This document shows, in pieces, positions 24,552 through 31,612 of a stretch of 38,867 bases of DNA. The notes below the pieces were generated by a model, which worked only from the letters and a program-made list of their open reading frames with translations, searched no databases and was not told where the DNA came from. Every line of letters starts with the position of its first letter. Position 1 is the stretch's first letter. The position numbers were made by a program, and so were the translations under genes. This stretch comes from a virus, in IMG/VR virus record IMGVR_UViG_3300019132_000060, positions 1-38,867 of that record; one strand, 5' to 3'.

Positions 24552-24575
24552 TAAAAAAGCATCCAATTTGGATGC
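24552..24575 (-). terminator. Terminator closing the Rex-like cassette
   Basis: GCATCC-AAATT-GGATGC followed by TTTTTTATTT on the minus strand, 47 bp past the membrane-protein gene and directly ahead of the HNH gene. Confidence 0.85.
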
Positions 24576-24621
24576 AAAGGTTATATATGTTAGCCTCTTT
24601 TATTATGGGAATTCTGTTATA

Positions 24622-25155
24622 CTATTTATTTTTTAACTGAGGAGTATATACATCTTTATCCTCTATTAATGACTGGTCTTCTTTGTTATTAAAGAAAACT
24701 AAGAAGGAAACAAAAATAAAAATTGCATTCATAAATATAAACATTATAACTAAACTTGACCAGCAGCAATTCATTATTTTCAAATACATTGTTGGTATTT
24801 GGCCATTTGCTAAAAACACCTGATATACTATTGTTGAGATAACGGTTAAAAAACCAATAATTAATGTAGACGATACTACTACAATAAATTCCCTTTTATC
24901 TTCTTTGTCACTCATAATATCCTTTACTACTTTTGTATTAAAAATAGACGCAATTATACTTATACATGCCCCATAAAAACCTAAACTAATACTTGAAAAT
25001 AAGAGAACGCCATCAAGGGCCTTTTCGAAACCCTCGATAAAATAAAAATCAGTAAATACAAAAGATAATATTCCAACGCATATTGAAATTTTTAATGATA
25101 TTAATAGGAAAATATATGATATCCTCATATCCCTGAAAATATATGTCATCCTCAT
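24622..25155 (-). CDS. Four-helix membrane protein, possible RexB-like exclusion partner
   Basis: 177 aa with four clear membrane segments (about 14-34, 48-70, 92-114, 134-160). The loop after helix 2 is charged (NTKVVKDIMSDKEDKREF), and the C terminus is acidic and cytosolic. The layout (four helices, charged loop between helices 2 and 3, small size) matches lambda RexB and also KwaA. It starts 4 bp after the stop of the DUF6731-like gene, so the two form one operon. Start choice is uncertain because an internal ATG (DMRISYIF..) also exists. As a RexB-like channel it would depolarise the cell when triggered; that is inference from layout. Confidence 0.75.
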   Translation of the reverse strand: MRMTYIFRDMRISYIFLLISLKISICVGILSFVFTDFYFIEGFEKALDGVLLFSSISLGFYGACISIIASIFNTKVVKDIMSDKEDKREFIVVVSSTLIIGFLTVISTIVYQVFLANGQIPTMYLKIMNCCWSSLVIMFIFMNAIFIFVSFLVFFNNKEDQSLIEDKDVYTPQLKNK

Positions 25156-25159
25156 ATTT

Positions 25160-26083
25160 TCACATCCTTAAAATTTGCGTCTTAAATCCACCATCATCAT
25201 ACTTATTTTTCATCTCTTCAAAAACACTTATAGGAAGAAGTTGCCTATTCTCTCTAAAGTCAAATTCATGAAAAGTTTGCAACTTATGATCAATTAAATC
25301 AATAGGTTCGACTGCTCCATCCTCTTCTTCTCTTGCGCGAATTTGTAGCTTCTTAACATCATCATCATCAATGTACTCTTCTAATATTTGTTTAGCAAAA
25401 TCTTCGTCAAGTTTGCTCTCCTTTTGAATACTTGAGTTAAATGAAATTTCTATGGAATCTACATTAACATTGTCATTCCCATTTGTTAATCTTTCTATAA
25501 TTCCTTTTGCTTTTAGCCCAAACACTTTTAAGTGTATTTTTCTATATGCTGCTTGATTAAAAGCCCTTCTTCTAGCCGTAGTATCTTTTACAATTGCAAG
25601 ACTAAAAGTACCGTCAATTTCACCTACATATCTATTTATCATAGTATTCAAAAACATCTCTATACCTGAAGGACCTAAAGAAACCTTATTCCTTTGGATC
25701 ATAAAAATATGATTTACAGGATCATAAAGAACGTTAACGTCTAAACCAATATATTCATCGTCATTTAAATCAATTACCTCAGAATCTCCATGTAAAGTTG
25801 TTCTAAAAGGAACTTGATAATCTAACCTTTCAAAAATTAAATGGAAATACTGAGTACTATAATCAACATAAATGTCAGATAATCTTGCAGGCTCATTATT
25901 ATAACTGTAAATTAATTTAAAATTATTCGGTTCATTTTCTTCTGTTATTCTTTGTCTAGCAATAGAATATTCAGTTCTAATTTTTTCGAATATATCTCTA
26001 AAATTAAAAAACCTCCTGTCACCGTTTTCTAATTCAACTATCGGTCTAAAAAAGTTGAATCCAACTGGTTTTCTCTTAGCCAT
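25160..26083 (-). CDS. DUF6731-like cytosolic protein, possible RexA-like sensor
   Basis: 307 aa from ATG 26083 with AAAGGAG 8 nt upstream; an earlier in-frame ATG at 26107 is less supported. Soluble, mixed alpha/beta. I recall this as DUF6731. Points that echo lambda RexA in the same order: LGPSGIEMFLN, a DTTARRRAFNQAAYRKIHLKVFG strand pair, VDSIEISF..SSIQKESKLDEDFAK and IRAREEEDGAVEPIDLIDHK near the C terminus (RexA has LRAKDEAGD there). It is followed by a four-helix membrane protein. The unit is bounded by terminators and has a leader that can mask its ribosome site. Predicted prophage-encoded phage exclusion; Kiwa KwaB is the alternative parallel. Confidence 0.75.
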   Translation of the reverse strand: MAKRKPVGFNFFRPIVELENGDRRFFNFRDIFEKIRTEYSIARQRITEENEPNNFKLIYSYNNEPARLSDIYVDYSTQYFHLIFERLDYQVPFRTTLHGDSEVIDLNDDEYIGLDVNVLYDPVNHIFMIQRNKVSLGPSGIEMFLNTMINRYVGEIDGTFSLAIVKDTTARRRAFNQAAYRKIHLKVFGLKAKGIIERLTNGNDNVNVDSIEISFNSSIQKESKLDEDFAKQILEEYIDDDDVKKLQIRAREEEDGAVEPIDLIDHKLQTFHEFDFRENRQLLPISVFEEMKNKYDDGGFKTQILRM

Positions 26084-26089
26084 CAATAT

Positions 26090-26134
26090 ATCTCCTTTCG
26101 TCTCCATTATTCTCTATTTTCGACAAAAGGAGAT
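26090..26134 (-). promoter_or_regulatory. Leader hairpin masking the ribosome site of the DUF6731-like gene
   Basis: Minus-strand ATCTCCTTTTGTC (26122-26134) pairs over all 13 positions, with one G-U, with GACGAAAGGAGAT (26090-26102), which contains the ribosome site. The loop is 19 nt. The same CTCCTTTT could pair upstream with AAAAGG in the G-rich run at about 26140. Two TGTCGAA sequences flank the block (26119-26125 and 26153-26159, spaced 34 nt). Confidence 0.6.
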
Positions 26135-26171
26135 AATTCCCTTTTTTTACAATTCGACAAATAAAGACAAC

Positions 26172-26200
26172 AAAAAATAGCTTTCCTTACGGAAGCTATT
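26172..26200 (-). terminator. Terminator between the winged-helix gene and the Rex-like cassette
   Basis: AATAGCTTCC-GTAA-GGAAAGCTATT followed by TTTTTG on the minus strand, overlapping the stop codon of the gene at 26196. It makes the downstream cassette an independent transcription unit. Confidence 0.8.
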
Positions 26201-26438
26201 CTAATGATTCAACATAATCAATTCCAAACACAGTTGGTTTATATAATTTTGTCCTTCCTTGAGTACTTAACTGAAGTAACCCTTTTTCAACTAAATAATC
26301 ATATGCTAGCTTTTTTTCAATATTATCATGGTATTCGTCATAACTGACACCTAATGGATTACCATTATTCATGAAATAATGTTGATAAACACTTTTTAAT
26401 AAAACTTCTCTGTATTTTTTTCTCTCATTGTAATTCAC
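26196..26438 (-). CDS. Small winged-helix-like protein
   Basis: 80 aa from GTG 26438, which has GGGGTGG 5 nt upstream. Helical N-terminal half (REVLLKSVYQHYF), then KLAYDYLVEKGLLQLSTQGRTKLYKPTVFGIDYVE, which has the helix plus beta-wing look of a PadR/YjcQ-like domain; YjcQ-type phage proteins are similar in size. Soluble. It follows the lipoprotein gene by about 30 bp. Role unknown; DNA binding is a guess. Confidence 0.7.
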   Translation of the reverse strand: MNYNERKKYREVLLKSVYQHYFMNNGNPLGVSYDEYHDNIEKKLAYDYLVEKGLLQLSTQGRTKLYKPTVFGIDYVESLE

Positions 26439-26468
26439 GTTTTCCACCCCATTTTTTTAATTTTATAT

Positions 26469-26998
26469 TTATTGTATGCTATCTGGATAAACAATGGTTT
26501 TGAATACTTCACCAGTACTCGCATCTTTAACATTTACAGTTACTTTATAATCTTTAACACCATCAAATACTTGATAAAACATTCCGTTCATTCCTAATCC
26601 AAGTGCAGCGAATTCATCCATGCTATTTTCGTACGTTGCTTTATCTACAATCATTGTGAATTCCGTAAAAGAATCATTGTAGGTAATATCTTGAATTGAT
26701 GTAAAAGTAGTATCGTTTTTGATATCCTCGACTGCTTTCTTGGCCCCATCTGCCAATTCCTTCATCATTTCTTGATGTTTAGCTTTTGACATTTTATAAG
26801 TAACAGAACCATCAGCATTTTTGACAGCATCTTTAATGCCGTCTTTCTTAGCCTCTTCTATTGCTTGATCGATATCTTCTCCTTACCCTCTGATGCATTA
26901 ATTTTATCGTCATTTGATGCTTTTTCATTCTCACTGTTACAAGCAGCTAAAAATACTAACATAGAAAATACTAAAGATAATAAATAGATTTTTTTCAA
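26469..26998 (-). pseudogene. Lipoprotein gene broken by a single-base frameshift
   Basis: TTG at 26998 with AAGGAGG 8 nt upstream starts a lipoprotein: KKIYLLSLVFSMLVFLAAC is a signal peptide with lipobox LAAC. This frame stops at about 26857. The second frame overlaps before that and continues EDIDQAIEEAKKDGIKDAVK through the rest of the protein to 26469. Adding one base near 26884 (GGTAAGGAG to GGTAAAGGAG) restores 176 residues. The mature part is acidic and helical, then beta-rich (FTEFTMIVDKATY, YKVTVNVKDA). A sequencing error, real decay or unprogrammed slippage cannot be told apart. It would be a surface lipoprotein, such as a superinfection-exclusion factor. Confidence 0.7.
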
Positions 26999-27087
26999 TT
27001 TAATATCCTCCTTGTATATAAGTATTCTACCTATATACGTTGTTAACTGGAAATCGTTTCAAAAATTTTCATTTCAGATAGTCGCTC

Positions 27088-27210
27088 TCATACTTTATTT
27101 TTTTGATAGAGATATTTACCTTTTACCTGTTGTGGAATAACAAACTCTCTACAATCCCTTTCCCCCATTAGATATAAAGGAGGAGCATTAAGACGGTTAT
27201 TCATAGTCAA
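27088..27210 (-). CDS. 40-aa phage protein
   Basis: TTG at 27210 with AGGAG 5-6 nt upstream; an ATG at 27204 is the alternative. The product reads RLNAPPLYLMGERDCREFVIPQQVKGKYLYQK-like (key phrases YLMGERDCREF and PQQVKGKYLY). Soluble. Too short for routine calling, yet the ribosome site and compact position between neighbours favour a real gene. Function unknown. Confidence 0.55.
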   Translation of the reverse strand: MTMNNRLNAPPLYLMGERDCREFVIPQQVKGKYLYQKNKV

Positions 27211-27249
27211 TCATTCTCCTATAATAAAAAAGAACCCATAACCGATGCT

Positions 27250-27489
27250 TTAATTTTCATTATGTCCTATTGGTTTTGGCATTACTGTCTTCTTTTTAAC
27301 TTCATTAACCTTAACAAGTTTTACATCTCTCATGTTGAAAGAATGTAAGACTCCTCTTTCATCTACAAGTTTTTGATGTTCATCAGATGTTTCATTTATT
27401 GCTATAACTTCCTTAGATACATCAGATTCAACTATTTTACGAACATAAAATTCCTTATCAAAATAATAATAAATAACATATTTTTCCAC
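27250..27489 (-). CDS. 79-aa phage protein with leader hairpin
   Basis: GTG 27489 is chosen because GGGGGTG lies 6 nt upstream. The protein starts with beta strands (EKYVIYYYFDKEFYVRKIVES) followed by a C-terminal strand LHSFNMRDVKLVKV and a Lys-rich tail. No family recognised. Its leader contains two TGTCGAA sequences and a pairing that can mask the ribosome site, as in the genes at 8459 and 25160. Confidence 0.7.
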   Translation of the reverse strand: MEKYVIYYYFDKEFYVRKIVESDVSKEVIAINETSDEHQKLVDERGVLHSFNMRDVKLVKVNEVKKKTVMPKPIGHNEN

Positions 27490-27497
27490 TTTGATCA

Positions 27498-27529
27498 CCC
27501 CCTCTGTCTACTACATTCGACACAAGGAG
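27498..27529 (-). promoter_or_regulatory. Leader hairpin masking the ribosome site of the gene at 27250
   Basis: Minus-strand CTCCTTGTGTC (27519-27529) pairs with GACAGAGGGGG (27498-27508), 10 of 11 positions including G-U pairs, 10-nt loop. The two TGTCGAA cores at 27516-27522 and 27550-27556 are 34 nt apart, the same spacing as at 26119/26153. Confidence 0.5.
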
Positions 27530-27571
27530 ATTTATTTCTATTTCATTTATTCGACAAATACCGACATCCTC

Positions 27572-27614
27572 AATCCCTAGCACTCCCGACCCCTGTACAT
27601 AACAATTAGGGATT
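27572..27614. repeat. Inverted repeat AATCCCTA...TAGGGATT
   Basis: Perfect 8-bp arms (27572-27579 and 27607-27614) enclosing a 27-nt C-rich (plus strand) loop, between the small membrane gene and the gene at 27250. It may be a terminator-like or structured leader element; no U tract follows. Confidence 0.4.
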
Positions 27615-27630
27615 ACTATTTCCACTCATA

Positions 27631-27846
27631 TTAATAAAAATAATTTATTACAATAAAAACCATGCCAAAAAAACTAATTAATGCTGTTAATTTTATAATA
27701 AATTCAAATAAAAAATTAGGTATTTTTAATGTGTTAATTAATACTCCAATAATCAAGGTGATAATTGTAGCAACAATAACACATATTATTAAAGAAATAG
27801 CTATTTTATGAAGTGGTGTTGCATCTACCTTACTAAAATCTATCAT
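27631..27846 (-). CDS. Two-helix membrane protein
   Basis: 71 aa with two hydrophobic segments (about 15-38 and 45-70) and a short hydrophilic start (IDFSKVDATPLHK). ATG behind GGAGGAG. No family recognised. It sits among small accessory genes between late regulation and the Rex-like cassette. Confidence 0.7.
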   Translation of the reverse strand: MIDFSKVDATPLHKIAISLIICVIVATIITLIIGVLINTLKIPNFLFEFIIKLTALISFFGMVFIVINYFY

Positions 27847-27897
27847 ACTAATCTCCTCCCATTATTTAACTATATACAATGGAAGAAATTTTACAAA

Positions 27898-28068
27898 CTA
27901 TTTTCTATTACTTCTTATCGCTCCACCCTTTTTACGACTATATGTATCTCGATTAACTCCCATTAATTCTAGAATGTCTTTTCGAGTTAAACGATCCTCT
28001 TTTCTATTTTCGATTATCTTTTTGAGCTTTTTCTTCTGATCATCGTTAACAAAATATGATAATCTCAC
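27898..28068 (-). CDS. Small HTH-type basic protein
   Basis: 56 aa from GTG 28068 with GAGGGTG upstream; an ATG further up (28110) lies in the terminator of the preceding unit. The product is rich in Lys/Arg and includes RLTRKDILELMGVNRDTYSRKKGG, which has the two-helix spacing of a DNA-binding HTH. Probably a phage regulator; target unknown. Confidence 0.65.
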   Translation of the reverse strand: MRLSYFVNDDQKKKLKKIIENRKEDRLTRKDILELMGVNRDTYSRKKGGAIRSNRK

Positions 28069-28091
28069 AGACTCACCCTCTTTTAAGAAAA

Positions 28092-28120
28092 TAAAAAATG
28101 ACATCCTCAATATGAAGATG
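28092..28120 (-). terminator. Intrinsic terminator
   Basis: CATCTTCA-TAT-TGAGGATG (8-bp stem, one G-U) followed by TCATTTTTTATTTT on the minus strand, between the genes at 28253 and 27898. Confidence 0.75.
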
Positions 28121-28252
28121 CCACTTTCGAATTTTCACCTAATACAAATATACCTTACCTATTACAAAACATTCTTTCAATTTTCCTTCATTTTTCTATC
28201 AAAAATCTGTCATTTTTCAACCCCATTAGAAATAAGTGCTAAAGATACTATT

Positions 28253-28549
28253 TTACCACCATCTTGCTCTTACTCTTTTTTTATTCGCCTTAAACATTTT
28301 ATTAGCTAATTCATGCATTGGATCCGTTTGCTTACACGTCAATAATGGAGTAATGTCTGTTGTAACTAATTTTCTATTCTCATGCCGGTAACCCATTTTA
28401 TTTAATTCCTCTACCACTTTACTAACGCTTTCCAACTGCACATATAGTTTATAAACCCATTGTTCCATTGTTTGAGGTTCATAGTTTTGAAACATATTAA
28501 TGAAGTCCTCGTAATATTTTATTCTTATCTTTGCTTCTTCTATATCCAT
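28253..28549 (-). CDS. 98-aa phage protein of unknown function
   Basis: Helical, charged, soluble. ATG behind GGGAGTG. Notable stretches: EEAKIRIKYYEDFINMFQNYEPQT and YKLYVQLESVSKVVEELNKMGYRHENRKLV. Ends KANKKRVRARWW. Located downstream of the tyrosine recombinase with its own upstream AT-rich region (28560-28700) that has a TATAAT and a repeated TGTACTC. Not recognised. Confidence 0.7.
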   Translation of the reverse strand: MDIEEAKIRIKYYEDFINMFQNYEPQTMEQWVYKLYVQLESVSKVVEELNKMGYRHENRKLVTTDITPLLTCKQTDPMHELANKMFKANKKRVRARWW

Positions 28550-28708
28550 GTTTTCACTCCCTTTAATATAATAAAGAGTACATTATAATACATAGACTGT
28601 TGCACTCGCTAAAGTCTGTAAACCCTTGTATTTTCTGCTTTGATTTAAAATTCTATTTTGAGTACACTCTATATATTTTTTTGTTGTAGTTATATAAAAA
28701 ATAAAAAT
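28550..28708 (-). promoter_or_regulatory. Probable promoter region for the gene at 28253
   Basis: AT-rich gene-free DNA with a minus-strand TATAAT close to the gene and two TGTACTC direct repeats about 100 bp apart. A matching -35 hexamer is not convincing. This is a possible target for the ArpU-type late regulator encoded nearby. Confidence 0.35.
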
Positions 28709-29251
28709 CTAAATCTTGTATTTCATCATGGCCTTGTCCTGTACGTCTTGGTTGATTCCTATATATCTCATTGTTATATCTGGACTGGTGTGGTTGAATA
28801 AGTCTTGTAGCAAAGCAATATCCTTTGTCTGTTGATAAAAATGATAGCCAAACGTCTTACGGAGTGTATGAGTACCTATTTCTTTCAATCCAATAGAATC
28901 TGCAGCTTCACGTAATATCCTATACGCTGTAGATCTGTCTATTGGTCTATTACCTCCTTGCCTTGAAGGAATCACATATTGACCATCTTTCAATGTTTTT
29001 GCGTACTCGATTAATTCTTTTCGTATCGATGGTGGAATTCTTATCCTTTTTGCCTTTCTTGTTTTCTTTTCTTTTATAATAATATGAGTCCCCAATATAT
29101 CTTCTTTTTTTAACTGTAAAATATCTGAAATACGTAGCCCAACACCAATACCGATTAAAAACATGATGTAATCTCTTTGATTTTTCGATTTAAAAATTTT
29201 TTTCATAATGTCGATTTTAACCGGGTCTCTAATTGGTTGAACAAAATTCAT
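28709..29251 (-). CDS. Tyrosine recombinase/integrase, catalytic domain only
   Basis: 180 aa. R40 in GVGLRISD, Lys in the KEKKTRKAKRI beta-hairpin, HTLRKTFGYH (H-x-x-R) and the nucleophile in MRYIGIN. The N-terminal core-binding domain of full integrases (about 150 aa more) is missing. ATG overlaps the ArpU-type gene by 4 nt. Many Bacillus phages have such a protein beside ArpU besides a true integrase. It may resolve multimers or assist DNA processing; the serine recombinase at the right end is the likely integrase. Confidence 0.88.
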   Translation of the reverse strand: MNFVQPIRDPVKIDIMKKIFKSKNQRDYIMFLIGIGVGLRISDILQLKKEDILGTHIIIKEKKTRKAKRIRIPPSIRKELIEYAKTLKDGQYVIPSRQGGNRPIDRSTAYRILREAADSIGLKEIGTHTLRKTFGYHFYQQTKDIALLQDLFNHTSPDITMRYIGINQDVQDKAMMKYKI

Positions 29252-29700
29252 ACACTCACCGCCCCTTCTTCATAAACCTCAATTCTTAATGCAAGTGCAA
29301 GTTTGTAAAATGCTCGTGCTTTGATCCGGTAGTATTTTGATTCACTTAAATGTAATTGGTTGTAAACTTCATAGTCGAATGTATCTTCTTCCATGTATCT
29401 TTTAATAATAATTTTCCTTTCAATCGAGTTCAGTTTATTTACAGCATGAATAAATTTACGAATATAATCCTGTCTTTCAATTTGAAAATCAACGTTTTCT
29501 ATTGCTGTGTTTTCAGTAGATGAAGAAATTTTATTAGTAGTTGAAGGAGGTTCAATCGTGTAGTTTGAAGTAATATTTGGTTGCTTATCTAAACTTTCGG
29601 TTAATAAAAGCATACGATATTTTTCAAGTGCAGCTTCCACTGCTTTTTTAGTTGCCTCTCGTTCTATTGGTGGTAGTTGAAAATTTAACTTTTTCATCAT
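29248..29700 (-). CDS. ArpU-family late gene regulator
   Basis: 150 aa. The C-terminal half has a sigma-like HTH: KLNSIERKIIIKRYMEEDTFDYEVYNQLHLSESKYYRIKARAFYKLA (key: YNQLHLSESKYYRIKARA). The N-terminal part (IEREATKKAVEAALEKYRMLL) is also typical of ArpU (TIGR01637), which turns on late packaging and structural genes. It lies just upstream of those genes in phage order, before the accessory block, and is translationally coupled to the recombinase. Confidence 0.85.
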   Translation of the reverse strand: MMKKLNFQLPPIEREATKKAVEAALEKYRMLLLTESLDKQPNITSNYTIEPPSTTNKISSSTENTAIENVDFQIERQDYIRKFIHAVNKLNSIERKIIIKRYMEEDTFDYEVYNQLHLSESKYYRIKARAFYKLALALRIEVYEEGAVSV

Positions 29701-29719
29701 TTCACCTTACCTTTCTAAT

Positions 29720-29764
29720 AATAAAAGGACACCAAACAACGCTTATAGCGTCATTTAGTGTCCT
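29720..29764 (-). terminator. Long terminator ahead of the ArpU-type gene
   Basis: Minus strand AGGACAC.AAA..ACGCT-ATA-AGCGT..TTT.GTGTCCT, an almost continuous stem of about 15 bp, followed by TTTTATTATT. It ends the nuclease/membrane cassette upstream. Confidence 0.85.
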
Positions 29765-29785
29765 CCAGTTGGCTGGCAGAACTTT

Positions 29786-30259
29786 TTACTTAAATTTCTT
29801 ATGATTCTTATAAATTGTAAGTATTTCTTTTAAATAGGTGTAATTTTCAATTGTAGTTTTATAATTTCTTTCAATATATGGAGCAGCAATTAAAATACTT
29901 ATAGCAAATACGAAGTAAATCATAGCTTTATAAATTATTGATATATCTAAAAGAACGATAAAAAAATTCACTAAAAAAGTAAAAAATAAACTAAGAAAGA
30001 GAGTTGTTAACTGGATTGCCTTACTCTTTTCAATAATTGAATTAATTACAGCAATTAAAATTTCTATATCCAACTTATTAACCTCTGAAGTTTTCTTCCC
30101 ATACCAAAAATTATTCAATTTTAATTCTTTTAATGTTTTATCAATAATATTTTCTATACGCTCGATAGTTAAATTATAGTAAGTCTGTTCTTTCTTTAAT
30201 TGACTTATCTTTTTAACTGGTAAATATGATCTCAAATAATTTAATAAAATTTTTTTCAA
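29786..30259 (-). CDS. Two-helix membrane protein downstream of the MrcB_N-HNH nuclease
   Basis: 157 aa: basic, helical cytosolic part (1-75), two membrane helices (about 84-105 and 111-130), then a helical tail (ERNYKTTIENYTYLKEILTIY). Resembles SLATT-like membrane proteins in plan, though no family is certain. Start ATG at 30259 behind GGGGGAGG. It follows the HNH nuclease gene by 45 bp and ends before a strong terminator, so the pair forms a cargo unit. It could be a membrane effector. Confidence 0.7.
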   Translation of the reverse strand: MKKILLNYLRSYLPVKKISQLKKEQTYYNLTIERIENIIDKTLKELKLNNFWYGKKTSEVNKLDIEILIAVINSIIEKSKAIQLTTLFLSLFFTFLVNFFIVLLDISIIYKAMIYFVFAISILIAAPYIERNYKTTIENYTYLKEILTIYKNHKKFK

Positions 30260-30303
30260 ACTCCTCCCCCCTCTACCTTCTATATCCTTTTAACTTCCTC
30301 ATG

Positions 30304-31395
30304 TTACTTATATAATTCATATAACTGTTCCAATGTTATCTCTATACCAAATTTCTCCATCTTCTCTTTTTTATTCTGATAGAGCTTTTTTATTATCTCT
30401 TTTTTTTGAACAAATGTTGAATGGTGTATCCTCCTATGACAATTAGGACATAGGGAAACAATGTTTCCCGGAACATCTAAACTAACATCAAATAAACTTT
30501 GCAGCCTCAACGGAACAAGATGATGAGCTTCAACAAAGTTTTGACTAGTAATATCTGAGATAAACGTGATATGATTATGGTCAAATTCGCATTTGTAACC
30601 TGCATTAATCAAAGCTTCCTTAGCAATTGCTGGATTCCTATCGTATCCGTGTTTATTAGAATTAATTTTATTTTTTTCAGGAACAGGGTATGGTTTTTCT
30701 TCAGTCACAGATGGTTTCGTTATTAGCACATCCTCTTGATACTTGGTGTCATCCAACTGTTCTTTTAATAGTAGGTCATCTATAACTGTATCTAAAGTAC
30801 GTAATCCTATTAATTTCTTGATTTTATTAACACAGTTAATTAGATTGTTTATATCATTCACTATTAGTTGATCTTGTGGAAAATCTTCTGAACTATAATA
30901 TTTCGCTCCTATATTTGCAGCCATATAATTTTTGGCATTTTTTTGGTCTGAGCACAATTCGATGTTATAAATAAGATTATCAGTAAGTGTCGATAATTCT
31001 CCCCTTAAATTTTCAGCAAGTTGTTTCATCTTAATTCTGGGATAATTACCCTTAAATTTCTTAGATAGATAGGTTGTACCCTGATTTAAGGATAGGTACA
31101 CACCAGTCATATCCGCTTTGAATAAGAAAACAATATAAAAACCTTTTTGTGCAGTATTAGTGATGTCTAGATCAAAAATAGAGATCCAAGGGGTTTCTGT
31201 TAAATTACCAATTCCAATAGAACCAAATACTTTATAATTTTTATCAGTTAATTTCAACTGAACAGTTAACTCGTTTGGTATATTCTTAGTTATTAACTCT
31301 CGCATGTTAATATCATTAATAATTGGTTTTTTTGTCCGGTAAAATACCTTATAATTTTCAAAAACCTGTGAAAACAAAACTCCTAAATTGTTCAA
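30304..31395 (-). CDS. MrcB_N (DUF3578)-like HNH endonuclease
   Basis: 363 aa. Residues 20-160 resemble the MrcB N-terminal domain (DUF3578): WISIFDLDITNTAQKGFYIVFLF and AENLRGEL motifs. C-terminal HNH: CEFD, VEAHHLVPL, PGNIVSLCPNCHRRIHH. This pairing is known in type IV modification-dependent restriction enzymes, where the N domain recognises modified bases. It overlaps the preceding phage gene by 4 nt, so translation is coupled to the early phage operon. Likely a defence function, not packaging, because the packaging HNH is elsewhere. Confidence 0.85.
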   Translation of the reverse strand: MNNLGVLFSQVFENYKVFYRTKKPIINDINMRELITKNIPNELTVQLKLTDKNYKVFGSIGIGNLTETPWISIFDLDITNTAQKGFYIVFLFKADMTGVYLSLNQGTTYLSKKFKGNYPRIKMKQLAENLRGELSTLTDNLIYNIELCSDQKNAKNYMAANIGAKYYSSEDFPQDQLIVNDINNLINCVNKIKKLIGLRTLDTVIDDLLLKEQLDDTKYQEDVLITKPSVTEEKPYPVPEKNKINSNKHGYDRNPAIAKEALINAGYKCEFDHNHITFISDITSQNFVEAHHLVPLRLQSLFDVSLDVPGNIVSLCPNCHRRIHHSTFVQKKEIIKKLYQNKKEKMEKFGIEITLEQLYELYK

Positions 31396-31592
31396 AATTC
31401 TTCCCCCTCTTCTTTTCGCATCCGTTTCACTTTCCCCTGATGTGTAATGATTTTGTATTCACCAAATGGAGGTAACTCTCGCAATTTCGCCTTACCTTCA
31501 CATATCACTATTACACAACTGGTTGGTAAATCCATTATATCAATTTCTAGTTTCATAGTATCAGGATCAATTTTTAATTCTTCTACTTTCAA
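31392..31592 (-). CDS. DUF3954-like small phage protein
   Basis: 66 aa from TTG 31592 (GGGAGTG 6-7 nt upstream). Beta-rich, with LPTSCVIVICEGKAKLRELPPFGEYKIITHQGKVKRM, close to the short DUF3954 pattern (VVK-GK....PP.G..). Its last 4 nt overlap the nuclease gene. Function unknown. Confidence 0.65.
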   Translation of the reverse strand: MKVEELKIDPDTMKLEIDIMDLPTSCVIVICEGKAKLRELPPFGEYKIITHQGKVKRMRKEEGEEF

Positions 31593-31612
31593 AAATCCCA
31601 CTCCCTTTGTGG

